Shown piece after piece: positions 49,794-59,386 of a stretch of 64,000 nt of DNA. The stretch covers positions 16,499-80,498 of the forward strand of contig CAMPJI010000003.1 in the NCBI GenBank assembly GCA_946886865.1, read 5' to 3'. Made by a program: the position numbers and the translations under genes. Below the pieces are notes generated by a model. That model made no database searches. It had not been told where the DNA came from and saw only the letters and a list, made by a program, of their open reading frames with translations. The number at the start of each line of letters is the position of its first letter. The stretch's first letter is position 1. The stretch is from an uncultured Lysobacterales bacterium (GTDB lineage Bacteria; Pseudomonadota; Gammaproteobacteria; Xanthomonadales; Xanthomonadaceae).

Positions 49794-52169
49794 ATGGCTA
49801 ACAACATGCTCGTGCGGCGCGCCGCCGTGCTGGGCGCCGGTGTCATGGGCGCGCAGATCGCTGCACACCTGACCAATGCCGGCGTGGACACAGTGCTGTT
49901 CGACCTGCCAGCCAAGGACGGTGATCCCAACGGCATCGTGAACAAGGCGATTGCGAATCTGGCCAAGCTCAGCCCCGCGCCGCTGGCGGACAAGGCGCTG
50001 GCCGAGCGGATCGTCGCGGCGAACTACGAAACCGGCCTGGAATTGCTGGAAGGCTGCGACCTGGTAATCGAGGCGATCGCCGAACGCATGGACTGGAAGC
50101 AGGACCTCTACCGCAAGATCGCGCCGCACGTGGCCGATCACGCCGTGCTGGCGAGCAATACGTCCGGTCTCGGCATCAATGCGTTGGCCGACGTGCTGCC
50201 GGAAGCGCTGCGCCCCCGCTTCCTGGGCGTCCACTTTTTCAACCCGCCTCGCTACATGCACCTGGCCGAACTGATTCCCGCCAAGTCGACGGACCCGGCC
50301 GTGCTGGCGCAGCTCGAGGCGTTCCTGACCACGACGCTCGGCAAGGGCGTGGTCATCGCCAAGGACACCCCCAATTTCATCGGCAACCGCATCGGTGTCT
50401 TCTCGATGCTGGCGGCCATGCATCACACCGAGCAGTTCGGGCTCGGCTTCGACACCGTCGATGCGTTGACCGGGCCGGCGATCGGGCGACCCAAATCGGC
50501 CACGTACCGCACTGCCGACGTGGTCGGACTGGACACGATGGTCCATGTCATCAAGACGATGGGCGATACGCTTCCCGATGACCCTTGGCACGCGTATTTC
50601 AAGGCGCCCAAGTGGCTGTCGGCGCTGGTCGAAAAGGGCGCACTCGGCCAGAAGACCGGTGCCGGCTTCTACACGAAGAAGGGCAAGGACATCCTGGTGC
50701 TTGACCTCAAAGCCCAGGAGTACCGGCCGGTCGCGACTGAACTCGACCCCGAGGTCGCAGGCCTGTTGAAGGAACGCGATCCATCCAGGAAGTTCGCGGC
50801 GCTCCGCGCCAGCGCGCATCCGCAGGCGAAGTTCCTGTGGGCGTGCTTCCGCGACACGTTCCACTACACCGCGTACCACCTGGAAAGCATCGCCGACACC
50901 GCCCGCGATGTGGACCTCGCCATCCGCTGGGGTTATGGCTGGTCGATGGGCCCGTTCGAGAGCTGGCAGGCGGCGGGATGGAAGCAGGTGGCCGACTGGA
51001 TCGCCGAAGACATCGTGTCGGGCGACGCCATGAGCAGTGCCGCCCTGCCCGACTGGGTGTTCGATGGACGCGAGGGCGTACACGTCACCGATGGCAGCTA
51101 CAGCCCGTCACGCGAGGCGCATGTGGCGCGCTCGACCAACCCGGTGTACGGCCGCCAACGGTTCCCTGACCCGCTGCTGGGCGAGCGCTTCGCCCACGGC
51201 CGCACGGTGTACGAGAACGACGGCGTGCGGATGTGGGCCGATGAAGGCGACAGCATTGCCACGGTCGGCTTCAAGACCAAGATGCACACGGTGAACAACC
51301 ATGTGTTGGACGGCCTCCAGGAGGCCATCGCCGTCGCGGAGCGCGATTTCGCCGGTCTGGTGATCTGGCAACCGAAGGAACCGTTCTCTGCCGGTGCCGA
51401 TCTCGCCGGCGCGTTGGGCCTGTTGCAGGCGGGCGACGTTGCCGGCTTCGAAGCCATGGTCGCGAACTTCCAGGCGACCAGCCAGCGGATCAAGTACGCG
51501 CTGGTGCCCGTGGTGGCCGCCGTCCGCGGGCTGGCTCTGGGCGGTGGCTGCGAGTTCCAGATGCATGCCGCGCGCAGCGTGTTCGGGCTGGAGAGTTACG
51601 TCGGGCTGGTTGAAGCCGGCGTCGGCCTGCTGCCTGCCGGCGGTGGCCTCAAGGAGTTTGCGGTCCGCGCCTCGGAGAAGGCCGGACCCAACGGCGACGT
51701 ATTCGCCGAGCTGAAGGCGGCGTTCGAGAGCGTCGCGATGGGCAAGGTGTCCACGTCGGCGATGGAGGCACGCAACCTGCACCTGGCTCGGCCGACGGAC
51801 CGCATCGTGTTCAACGCCCACGAGCTGCTGCACGTGGCCAAGGCCGAGGCACGCGCGCTGTCGGAGGGTGGCTACCGTCCACCGCTGCCGGCACGACGCA
51901 TCCAGGTGGCAGGCGACGTGGGCATTGCGACGTTCAAGATGCTGCTGGTCAACATGCTCGAGGGCCGCTTCATCTCGCCGCACGATTACGAGATCGCCAG
52001 CCGTATCGCGACGGTGATGTGCGGCGGCGAGATCGATCGCGGCGCGCTGGTGGATGAGGCATGGCTGCTGCGGCTGGAGCGCGAACACTTCGTCGCGCTG
52101 GCCCAGATGCCCAAGACGCAGGAGCGCATCGCACACATGCTCAAGACCGGCAAGCCGCTGAGGAATTGA
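49794..52169 (+). CDS. 3-hydroxyacyl-CoA dehydrogenase/enoyl-CoA hydratase (FadN-type order)
   Basis: The 791-residue enzyme does the middle two steps of beta-oxidation. The dehydrogenase domain is first: NAD site VRRAAVLGAGVMGAQIAAHL, then FLGVHFFNPPRYMHLAELIP and PNFIGNRIG. The hydratase domain follows from about residue 500 (VPVVAAVRGLALGGGCEFQMHA). This order is the reverse of E. coli FadB and matches the FadN-like type. AAGGAG precedes the ATG. It is followed by a thiolase gene 112 bases away. Confidence 0.93.
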   Translation: MANNMLVRRAAVLGAGVMGAQIAAHLTNAGVDTVLFDLPAKDGDPNGIVNKAIANLAKLSPAPLADKALAERIVAANYETGLELLEGCDLVIEAIAERMDWKQDLYRKIAPHVADHAVLASNTSGLGINALADVLPEALRPRFLGVHFFNPPRYMHLAELIPAKSTDPAVLAQLEAFLTTTLGKGVVIAKDTPNFIGNRIGVFSMLAAMHHTEQFGLGFDTVDALTGPAIGRPKSATYRTADVVGLDTMVHVIKTMGDTLPDDPWHAYFKAPKWLSALVEKGALGQKTGAGFYTKKGKDILVLDLKAQEYRPVATELDPEVAGLLKERDPSRKFAALRASAHPQAKFLWACFRDTFHYTAYHLESIADTARDVDLAIRWGYGWSMGPFESWQAAGWKQVADWIAEDIVSGDAMSSAALPDWVFDGREGVHVTDGSYSPSREAHVARSTNPVYGRQRFPDPLLGERFAHGRTVYENDGVRMWADEGDSIATVGFKTKMHTVNNHVLDGLQEAIAVAERDFAGLVIWQPKEPFSAGADLAGALGLLQAGDVAGFEAMVANFQATSQRIKYALVPVVAAVRGLALGGGCEFQMHAARSVFGLESYVGLVEAGVGLLPAGGGLKEFAVRASEKAGPNGDVFAELKAAFESVAMGKVSTSAMEARNLHLARPTDRIVFNAHELLHVAKAEARALSEGGYRPPLPARRIQVAGDVGIATFKMLLVNMLEGRFISPHDYEIASRIATVMCGGEIDRGALVDEAWLLRLEREHFVALAQMPKTQERIAHMLKTGKPLRN

Positions 52170-52281
52170 CCCGGCGCGGCCTACGCACACCGTCAGCGAC
52201 ACCCCATCTTTTCCGCGGCGCCTGGGCGGGCTGGATCCACCGTTCCACGCTCGCCCCCAGGCCCCGCCTCCGGAGAACACC

Positions 52282-53484
52282 ATGAAGCAGATCCAGGACG
52301 CCTACATCGTCGCCGCCACGCGCACCCCGGTGGGCAAGGCACCGCGCGGCGTATTCCGCAACACCCGCCCCGACGACATGCTGGCGCACGTGCTCAAAGC
52401 CGTCGTTGCGCAGGCACCGGGCATCGACGTCAGCCGCATTGATGATGCGATCATCGGCTGCGCAATGCCCGAGGGCGAGCAGGGCATGAACGTGGCGCGC
52501 ATCGGCGTCTTGTTGGCCGGCCTGCCGGACACCATCGCCGCCCAGACCATCAACCGCTTCTGCTCTTCGGGATTGCAGGCCATCGCCCTGGCGGCGGACC
52601 AGATCCGCCTGGGCAATGCGGACCTGATGCTGGCCGGCGGCACCGAGTCGATGTCGATGGTGCCGATGATGGGCAACAAGGTCGCGCTCTCGCCCTCCGT
52701 CTTCAAGGATGATCATGTCGCGATCGCCTATGGCATGGGGATCACGGCCGAAAAGGTCGCGGAAGAATGGAAGGTCTCGCGGGAGGACCAGGACGCCTTC
52801 GCCCTCGCCTCCCACCAGAAAGCCATTGCGGCCATCGAGGCGGGCGAGTTCAAGGACGAGATCAGTCCGTACGAGGTGGTATCGGGGGTTCCCGACCTGG
52901 GCGCCAATACCGTGCGCCTCAAACAGCGCGTGGTTGACACCGATGAAGGCCCCCGCCCCGACAGCTCGCTGGAGGGCCTAGCCAAGCTGCGTCCCGTGTT
53001 CCGCAACGGGCAGTTCGGGGGCACCGTCACCGCTGGCAACAGCTCACAGATGAGCGATGGCGCGGGCGCGGTCCTGCTGGCGTCCGGGCAGGCCGTCAAG
53101 GACTACGGCCTGACGCCTCTCGCACGCTTCGTCAGCTTCTCCGTGGCGGGCGTGCGCCCCGAAGTCATGGGCATCGGCCCGATTGCCGCCATTCCGAAGG
53201 CGCTGAAGCAGGCCGGCCTCACAAAGGACCAGCTCGACTGGATCGAACTGAACGAGGCATTCGCGGCCCAGGCACTGGCGGTCATCCGTGATTCCGACCT
53301 CGACCCGTCCAGGGTGAACCCGCTGGGCGGCGCCATTGCGCTGGGCCACCCGTTGGGCGCGACGGGCGCGGTGCGGGCGGCCACCATCGTCCATGGGTTG
53401 CGGCGCCGCCGGCAGAAGTACGGCATGGTGACCATGTGCATCGGCACCGGCATGGGCGCAGCGGGGATTTTCGAGGCGCTCTGA
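52282..53484 (+). CDS. fadA: Acetyl-CoA C-acyltransferase (thiolase)
   Basis: The 400-residue thiolase finishes each beta-oxidation round. Catalytic residues are visible: NRFCSSGLQAI (acyl Cys), GGAIALGHPLGATGA (His) and MVTMCIGTGMGAA (Cys). GGAG precedes the ATG. It pairs with the preceding dehydrogenase/hydratase, and a hairpin follows. FadA/FadI subtype is not certain; the symbol is by role. Confidence 0.92.
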   Translation: MKQIQDAYIVAATRTPVGKAPRGVFRNTRPDDMLAHVLKAVVAQAPGIDVSRIDDAIIGCAMPEGEQGMNVARIGVLLAGLPDTIAAQTINRFCSSGLQAIALAADQIRLGNADLMLAGGTESMSMVPMMGNKVALSPSVFKDDHVAIAYGMGITAEKVAEEWKVSREDQDAFALASHQKAIAAIEAGEFKDEISPYEVVSGVPDLGANTVRLKQRVVDTDEGPRPDSSLEGLAKLRPVFRNGQFGGTVTAGNSSQMSDGAGAVLLASGQAVKDYGLTPLARFVSFSVAGVRPEVMGIGPIAAIPKALKQAGLTKDQLDWIELNEAFAAQALAVIRDSDLDPSRVNPLGGAIALGHPLGATGAVRAATIVHGLRRRRQKYGMVTMCIGTGMGAAGIFEAL

Positions 53485-53521
53485 GATCTACCGTATACGC
53501 TTCAATTCAGCGACCACGATC

Positions 53522-53545
53522 ACCGGCCTTGAAACCAAGGCCGGT
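53522..53545 (+). terminator. Terminator-like hairpin after the thiolase gene
   Basis: ACCGGCCTTG and CAAGGCCGGT form a perfect ten-base-pair stem with loop AAAC. No T-tract follows. Confidence 0.55.
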
Positions 53546-53621
53546 ACTCACTGGAAGCGGGGCGCATCAAGCATTGCGCCTGCAGTCGGAAAACGCCTTC
53601 TCTCGCTGTCCAGCCGATAAT

Positions 53622-54083
53622 TCAGTTGACTTCGAGTAGTCGACTGGTCTGTCGAGACAATTGCTCTCGTGCAGCCTCCCGCTCCTCTCTCATCTGGCGT
53701 ACAGACCTGCAGTTGGATTGCAGGCGATGACTGCCCGTAGTCTGCTCTCGACGACAGACAATGCGATCGTCCTCGCCACCTGATACCGCTGAGGCGATCC
53801 ACTCCAACTCGTTAAACGCGTATAGTCGCTCGGAATCAGAAAGCTCGCTCACGGTGGAGCGATCTCCTATAAGCCGCAACAATCTCTCTTGGCGTGCGAT
53901 CAGCTCTTCGCGCTGACGCGCAGGCATCGTGCGAAACATGCCCGCACCCGCTACCAGTTGCTCTTTCAGTTCGATCTGATGCGCCACTATCTGGTCGAGG
54001 TCGTCGCTCGATGTCTTTACGCTTTCGGCAGCAACTCCAGCGCTGCTCGTCATCAGCGCAAATGCGATTACAAGATTCTTCAT
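53622..54083 (-). CDS. Secreted hypothetical protein
   Basis: The 153-residue product has a signal peptide (KNLVIAFALMTSSAGVAAE), a helical, glutamine/glutamate-rich domain with coiled-coil character and two cysteines (VCRREQ, SNCRS) that could form a disulfide. ATG at 54083 begins the signal; GAGGG lies upstream. GC content is lower than in its neighbours. The family is not recognised. It stands alone between a convergent thiolase gene and an oxidoreductase gene. Confidence 0.6.
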   Translation of the reverse strand: MKNLVIAFALMTSSAGVAAESVKTSSDDLDQIVAHQIELKEQLVAGAGMFRTMPARQREELIARQERLLRLIGDRSTVSELSDSERLYAFNELEWIASAVSGGEDDRIVCRREQTTGSHRLQSNCRSVRQMREEREAAREQLSRQTSRLLEVN

Positions 54084-54182
54084 ATCAACACCCTCTTGAA
54101 TGAACGCAGGCGTCCTCGCACCTGCGAGCGGCCCGCACGGGACGATATCACCATAATCCAAGCCGACATCAAGTTGTCCAAG

Positions 54183-55463
54183 TCAACTTTGTCGGATTAC
54201 ATCCGAACGCCATCGATCAGCGAGCTGGGCCCACCAGTACCCCAGCTGCGCGGCCACTAAGCCGGCCGGCTTGAGCGCGGAGACCAGCCCGTAGTCGGAG
54301 AATTCGCGCCATCGGGAATCGTTCTCGGCGATGGCGGCGGCCACCAGTTCACCTGCGAACGTGGTCGGCGCCACGCCATGCCCGCCAAAGGCCTGCGCCA
54401 GCCAGAGCCCGTCGTCCAGGCGGCCGATCTGCGGCATCTGGTGGCGCGCATAGCTCATCAGGCCGGACCAGGCGTATTCAACGCCGACGTCATGCAACTG
54501 GGGAAACACCTTGATCATGTCGCGCCGCAGCAGCCGCTCCACCGTTTGGGGTGACCGGTCCCGCACCGAGATGCGACCGCCCCACAACAGCCGGGTGTCG
54601 GCCAGTGGCCGGTAGTAGTCGAACGCGAAACGGGTGTCGTACACGGCGGCACGGGTGCTGATGGCGCTTGCAAGCCGGTCGCCCAGCGGCTCGGTGACCA
54701 TCACGTAGGTGGCGATGGGCATGACGCCCGCGTCGACCGATCGATGCAACCCGGCCAGATAGCCGCCGCAGGCCAGTACCACGTGGTCCGCCAGGACGCG
54801 CCCTTCCGGCGTCTCCACCTGCCAGCGTGACCCCATCCGTGCCAGCGAAAGCGCCGGGCTCGCATCATGCAGCCGCCCACCCCCTTCCGTTAACCGGTGC
54901 GACAGGCCATGGACGTATCGAAGCGGATGGAAATGGAATCCCCTCCCCTCCAGTAAACCACCGTGGTAACGATCGGTGCGCAGTAGATCGCGCAGCTCCC
55001 GGGCGGGGATCCATTCCCAATCGACCCCGAACGCTTCGCTGAGCAGCGTCTGGCGGTCGCGCAGGACACGCTCGTCGCGGAACCAGTTGGCCCAGATGAC
55101 ACCCGATTCGACGGGGTCGCAGTCGATGCGATAGGTCTGGATCCGTTTGCGGATGAGCTCCACGGCATCCAGCGTGCCTCGGTAGAGCCCCCGTGCCCGC
55201 TCACGACCGAGATCGCGCAGGAGTGACGCCTCGCCTCGCGAAAAACCGCCAAAGACGAAGCCGCCGTTGCGTCCCGACGCGCCATGGCCTGCACGGTTCG
55301 CCTCGAGGACGACCACATCCCGAACACCCCGCTCCAGCAGGCCCAGCGCGGTATTGAGCCCGGCGAGCCCCCCGCCCACGACGCACACCCGCGTGTCGAC
55401 AGGGCCACGCAGCGCGCCCAGGCCGGCGCACGCGCCCGCGGTTTCGAGGTAATAGGAACGCAT
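54183..55463 (-). CDS. FAD-dependent oxidoreductase, PuuB/DAO-like
   Basis: The 426-residue protein has an N-terminal FAD site (RVCVVGGGLAGLNTALGLLERG), the glycine loop GASGRNGGFVFGGF, and a C-terminal GWSG-like TWAYAWSGLMSYARHQMPQIG and LAQAFGGHGVAPTTFAGELV. This is the D-amino-acid/glycine oxidase fold, closest in pattern to gamma-glutamylputrescine oxidase-type enzymes. Substrate is unknown. ATG at 55463 is used over an upstream TTG. It follows galU by 79 bases. Confidence 0.85.
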   Translation of the reverse strand: MRSYYLETAGACAGLGALRGPVDTRVCVVGGGLAGLNTALGLLERGVRDVVVLEANRAGHGASGRNGGFVFGGFSRGEASLLRDLGRERARGLYRGTLDAVELIRKRIQTYRIDCDPVESGVIWANWFRDERVLRDRQTLLSEAFGVDWEWIPARELRDLLRTDRYHGGLLEGRGFHFHPLRYVHGLSHRLTEGGGRLHDASPALSLARMGSRWQVETPEGRVLADHVVLACGGYLAGLHRSVDAGVMPIATYVMVTEPLGDRLASAISTRAAVYDTRFAFDYYRPLADTRLLWGGRISVRDRSPQTVERLLRRDMIKVFPQLHDVGVEYAWSGLMSYARHQMPQIGRLDDGLWLAQAFGGHGVAPTTFAGELVAAAIAENDSRWREFSDYGLVSALKPAGLVAAQLGYWWAQLADRWRSDVIRQS

Positions 55464-55542
55464 GACGTCACCCGCGGCTACAACCGCAAGATGGTTGCCC
55501 AAGACGCGTTCAGCAGGCAAGCCGGACGCCGCTACCCGGGCA

Positions 55543-56466
55543 CTAGTCGAGCTCGGTCACCCCAAGCTCCTTGAGCGCGTCCTGCATCAGCTGCTGGGCG
55601 GCATCACTGAGCTTTTCGTGGTCCAGCGCATAGCGGATCGTGGCCTCGATCAGGCCCAGATGCGTGCCGCAATCGAACCGGGTGCCGCGGAACCGGTACG
55701 CATTGACCGTCTCTTCCTTCAGCAGCGCCGAGATCGCATCGGTCAGCTGGATTTCGCCCCCCGCGCCGGGCGGGGTCGACTCAAGCAGGTCAAAAATGCG
55801 CGGATTCAGCACGTAACGTCCAACCACGGCCAGTGTGCTGGGCGCCACTTCAGGCTTCGGCTTCTCGACCATGGCGTTGATGCGCCCCTGGCGGTCGGCA
55901 AAGTCGTCCGTGGCGACGATGCCGTAGCTGCCCGTCTTCTCCCGGGGCACGTCCTGTACCGCAATGACACTGGCACCGCTGCGTTCTGCGGTATCGGCCA
56001 TCTGCTTGAGCGCGCCATCGCCGCGATTCCAGATCACATCGTCCGGCAAGATGACCGCGAAGGGCTCGTCCCCAACCACCGGCCTGGCGCACAGCACCGC
56101 ATGCCCGAGCCCGAGCGCTTCGGCCTGGGTGACGAAAATGGCGCGGACCCCATCGGGTAGCACGTTGCGCACCATCTCAAGCTGCTCATGCTTACCGGCG
56201 CGTTCGAGCTTCTGCTCGAGTTCGTATGCCTTGTCGAAGTAATCCGCGACCGCGTGCTTGTAGCGGTTGGTCACGAAGATCAGGGTGTCGCAGCCGGCTT
56301 CGATGGCCTCGTCGACGGCGTACTGGATCAGCGGCCGGTCGATGATCGGCAGCATCTCCTTGGGCACGGTCTTCGTGGCAGGCAAGAAGCGCGTGCCCAA
56401 TCCAGCGACCGGAAAAACAGCCTTGCGAATGCGGGGATGGACAGGGAGCGGGGTGGAACGGGACAT
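55543..56466 (-). CDS. galU: UTP-glucose-1-phosphate uridylyltransferase
   Basis: The 307-residue enzyme makes UDP-glucose. The start KAVFPVAGLGTRFLPATKTVPKEMLP and the inner LGLGHAVLCARPVVGDEPFAV, VEKPKPEVAPSTLAVVGRYVL are typical of GalU. The ATG overlaps the upstream gene's stop by one base (TGATG). It supplies sugar nucleotides for the surface polysaccharide made with its neighbours. Confidence 0.96.
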   Translation of the reverse strand: MSRSTPLPVHPRIRKAVFPVAGLGTRFLPATKTVPKEMLPIIDRPLIQYAVDEAIEAGCDTLIFVTNRYKHAVADYFDKAYELEQKLERAGKHEQLEMVRNVLPDGVRAIFVTQAEALGLGHAVLCARPVVGDEPFAVILPDDVIWNRGDGALKQMADTAERSGASVIAVQDVPREKTGSYGIVATDDFADRQGRINAMVEKPKPEVAPSTLAVVGRYVLNPRIFDLLESTPPGAGGEIQLTDAISALLKEETVNAYRFRGTRFDCGTHLGLIEATIRYALDHEKLSDAAQQLMQDALKELGVTELD

Positions 56467-58379
56467 CAAACCTTCCTGGCGTTGCGGGCGGGAAATGCAA
56501 CGACGGTCGTGGAATCCTGCAGAACGGGCAGCTGCTCGCTCATGGGATTGAAATCCGGAACCGTCGACCGAAGCAGGCTAGCAAGCGTGGCGCGGTCGTA
56601 GCGTGCAGACGCTTCGCGCATCATGGCCAGCGCCGATTCGATCTCCGCCGCCGCGACCTGACGCGGCTCGGCCTGCAGGATCTTCGGATGCCCCGTCGCC
56701 CGGTAGCGTTCGTCGGCATGGAACAGCGTCTCGTGCAGTTTCTCGCCGGGGCGCAGGCCGGTGTAGACAACCGCGATATCCCGGCCCGGCTGCTTGCCTG
56801 CGAGGCGGATCATCTGTTCGGCGAGGATGCGGATCGGCACCGCTTCCCCCATGTCCAGGGTGTAGATCGCCTCGTGGGTGCCAATGGCGGATGCTTGCAG
56901 GATCAGCTGGCAGGCCTCGGGGATCGTCATGAAGTAGCGCGTGACGTCGGGGTCGGTCACGGTGACGGGGCCCCCGTTGCGGATCTGCTCGCGGAACAGC
57001 GGGACCACGCTGCCGGCCGAGTCGAGCACGTTGCCGAAGCGGACCGTGACGAAGCGGGTCGAGCTCTGCTCGGCCAACGACTGGCACGCCATCTCCGCCA
57101 GCCGCTTGGTGGCGCCCAGCACGTTGACCGGATCCACCGCCTTGTCCGTGGAAATCAGCACGAAGGTGCCCACGCCGAGGTTCCGGCATGCGCGCGCGAC
57201 GGTTTCAGTCGACAGCACGTTGTTGCGCACCGCCTCGCGTAGTTGCGCCTCCAGCAGCGGCACCTGCTTGTACGCGGCGGCGTGGAATACAGCCTCGGGC
57301 TCCGACTCGGCCAGCGCGTGCCCGATGACGGCGGGATCGCCGCAGTCGCCCAGCACCTGGATGAACTCCACGTCGGGGAAATCACGGCGCAACAGCGATT
57401 CGGTCGTGGTCAGGGCCAGTTCGTCGATCTCGACGAGGGCGATGCGGCGCGCGCCATGCCGCGCGCACTGGCGGCACAACTCGGAACCGATCGAGCCGCC
57501 CGCGCCCGTCACGAGCACCGAACGTGCACCCAGCCAGTCGCGGATTGCCTTCCAGTCCGGCAACACCGGCTTGCGGCCAAGGAGATCCTCGATCGCCACC
57601 TCTTTCAGCTCGCCGGGCAGCGAGCGTCCCTCCAGCACGTCGGCCAATCGCGGCACCATGCGGAATGGCAGCCCGGTGCGCTCACACGCCACCACCACCC
57701 TCTGCAGCGCAGTGGCGTTGGCCGAGGGCATGGCGATGACGAGCAGACCGGCGGCCGACTCCCGCGCCACCTCGGTGACATCCGAAACCCGCCCCAGCAC
57801 CGGAACGCCCTGCACTTTGGTCCCGCGAAGGCGACCTGCATCGTCCAGGAACCCCACGGGCTGGTAGGTGCCGAGACGCCGCAAGTCCCGCACCAGCGCT
57901 TCGCCCGCATGCCCTGCACCCAGAATCAGGATGCGGACCGATCGCTCCTGGCCACGCTCGTTGCGGCTGTCCTTCCATGCCCGGTACATGAGCCGCGGCG
58001 CACCCAGCATGCCCATCAGGACCAGTGGGTACAGGACGAGAACCAGCCTGGACACCATGTCCAGGCGGTTATAAAGAAAGAGACCGACCGCGATGGCGAC
58101 CGCGCCAAACGTGCTGGCCTTCAGGATGTTCCACAGATCGGGAACGCTGGCGAAGCGCCACAACCCGCGGTACAGGCCGACTTGCCAGAACACGGCACCC
58201 TGCGCCACCAGGACCAGTGCAACCTCGGTGCTCCACAGAGGAATCGATGGCGGATTGGCCACGATGCTGTAACGAAGCCAGTGCAATCCCAGCCAGACCA
58301 CCCACACCACCGCGAGGTCGTGTGCGACCACGGCCAGTCGTGGGAACGCGCCACTCCATCGGTCACGCCAGACACTCAT
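56466..58379 (-). CDS. WbpM-like membrane nucleotide-sugar 4,6-dehydratase
   Basis: The 637-residue protein has four N-terminal membrane segments, a CoA-binding-like Rossmann domain (ILILGAGHAGEALVRDL) and a C-terminal SDR domain: VLVTGAGGSIGSELCRQ, HAAAYKQVPLLE, ISTDKAVDPVNVLGATKR, RFGNVLDSAGSVVPLF. The catalytic tyrosine of soluble epimerases is replaced, as in WbpM/PglF. It makes UDP-4-keto-6-deoxy sugars for O-antigen. It overlaps the glycosyltransferase gene by four bases. Confidence 0.93.
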   Translation of the reverse strand: MSVWRDRWSGAFPRLAVVAHDLAVVWVVWLGLHWLRYSIVANPPSIPLWSTEVALVLVAQGAVFWQVGLYRGLWRFASVPDLWNILKASTFGAVAIAVGLFLYNRLDMVSRLVLVLYPLVLMGMLGAPRLMYRAWKDSRNERGQERSVRILILGAGHAGEALVRDLRRLGTYQPVGFLDDAGRLRGTKVQGVPVLGRVSDVTEVARESAAGLLVIAMPSANATALQRVVVACERTGLPFRMVPRLADVLEGRSLPGELKEVAIEDLLGRKPVLPDWKAIRDWLGARSVLVTGAGGSIGSELCRQCARHGARRIALVEIDELALTTTESLLRRDFPDVEFIQVLGDCGDPAVIGHALAESEPEAVFHAAAYKQVPLLEAQLREAVRNNVLSTETVARACRNLGVGTFVLISTDKAVDPVNVLGATKRLAEMACQSLAEQSSTRFVTVRFGNVLDSAGSVVPLFREQIRNGGPVTVTDPDVTRYFMTIPEACQLILQASAIGTHEAIYTLDMGEAVPIRILAEQMIRLAGKQPGRDIAVVYTGLRPGEKLHETLFHADERYRATGHPKILQAEPRQVAAAEIESALAMMREASARYDRATLASLLRSTVPDFNPMSEQLPVLQDSTTVVAFPARNARKV

Positions 58380-59380
58380 TGGGTACGATCCCTTTCCTGT
58401 TCCTGCCCGGCCGCGACCTTGCCGGCGCGGTGCTGCAGCCAGAGCCATACGAAAGCCGCGGACGTATACCACGCCAGCATGCAAGCGGCCATGAAGGCGG
58501 TGCTGTGGCGCCCGCCTGCCAGATCCAGCAGCAGGACGGCACCCGCCAGCGTGGCCACACCGTAGGCCACGGTGACCCGTGTGTGCCCCGCGCGTCGTGC
58601 CCACCCCTGGTAGGCATGCTGCACGTGGGGCGTCCACCACCGCTCCCCGCGCAACACCCGGCGCCCGAGGGTCAGGCCCGCATCGACGAGGAACGGGGCG
58701 AGCGGCAGGATGAGCAGGGGCGCCACACCCGGATCCGGCAGTGCCGCCAGCACCGTCAGTGCACCAATGCCGTAGCCCAGCGCGCCGCTACCGACATCAC
58801 CCAGAAAGATTCGCGCTGACGGGGCGTTGAAAGGCAGGAAACCGACGCAGCCGGCGACCAGCGCCCCGCCCAGTGCAGCGGCAGGTCCACCCAGCGCCAA
58901 TGCGAGCGCGGCGGCCACGATCGCGGCCTGGCTCGCGGCAAGGCCGTTGATGCCGTCCATGAAGTTCCACACGTTGGTCAGCGTGACGATCAGGCCGAAG
59001 CCCACCAGGACCAGCGGCAGATCGCCCGTCGCAATCCAGACGGGCGCAAGGAACACGGCCGCGGCCAGGGCGTGCACTGTCAGGCGCAACCAGGGGGACA
59101 ACGGTCGGTGGTCATCGATCCAGCCCACGCCCGCCACCAGCAAGGTGCCCAATCCGAACGCGGCCAGCCAGGGCAGATGCGGGGGATGCCGCAAACCCAA
59201 CGCGACGCAGGCCGCGAGCATCACCGCGACGATCGCGATGCCGCCCCCACGGGGCGTGGGGATCGCGTGGCTGCGCCGCGCGCCCGGCTCATCGACCAGG
59301 TTGCGCTGCAGCGCGTAGCGACGTGCCAGCCACGTGCCTGCCGCGCCCATCATGAAGAATACCGCCAGCCAGCCTGCCAT
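58376..59380 (-). CDS. WecA/WbpL-type phospho-sugar transferase (MraY family)
   Basis: The 334-residue integral membrane protein has about ten segments and the polyprenyl-phosphate sugar-1-phosphate transferase motifs GARRSHAIPTPRGGG, DDHRPLSP, VWNFMDGINGLA and RIFLGDVGSGALGY. It starts O-antigen or similar glycan assembly on undecaprenyl phosphate. It lies six bases after lapB and overlaps the dehydratase gene (ATGA). Confidence 0.93.
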   Translation of the reverse strand: MAGWLAVFFMMGAAGTWLARRYALQRNLVDEPGARRSHAIPTPRGGGIAIVAVMLAACVALGLRHPPHLPWLAAFGLGTLLVAGVGWIDDHRPLSPWLRLTVHALAAAVFLAPVWIATGDLPLVLVGFGLIVTLTNVWNFMDGINGLAASQAAIVAAALALALGGPAAALGGALVAGCVGFLPFNAPSARIFLGDVGSGALGYGIGALTVLAALPDPGVAPLLILPLAPFLVDAGLTLGRRVLRGERWWTPHVQHAYQGWARRAGHTRVTVAYGVATLAGAVLLLDLAGGRHSTAFMAACMLAWYTSAAFVWLWLQHRAGKVAAGQEQERDRTQ

Positions 59381-59386
59381 CAGGCC

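Noticed and set aside
49787..49801. Four-codon ORF (ATG AAA CAT GGC TAA) overlapping the FadN-type start
   Set aside because: Too short to call; it may be chance, although it uses the same ribosome site.
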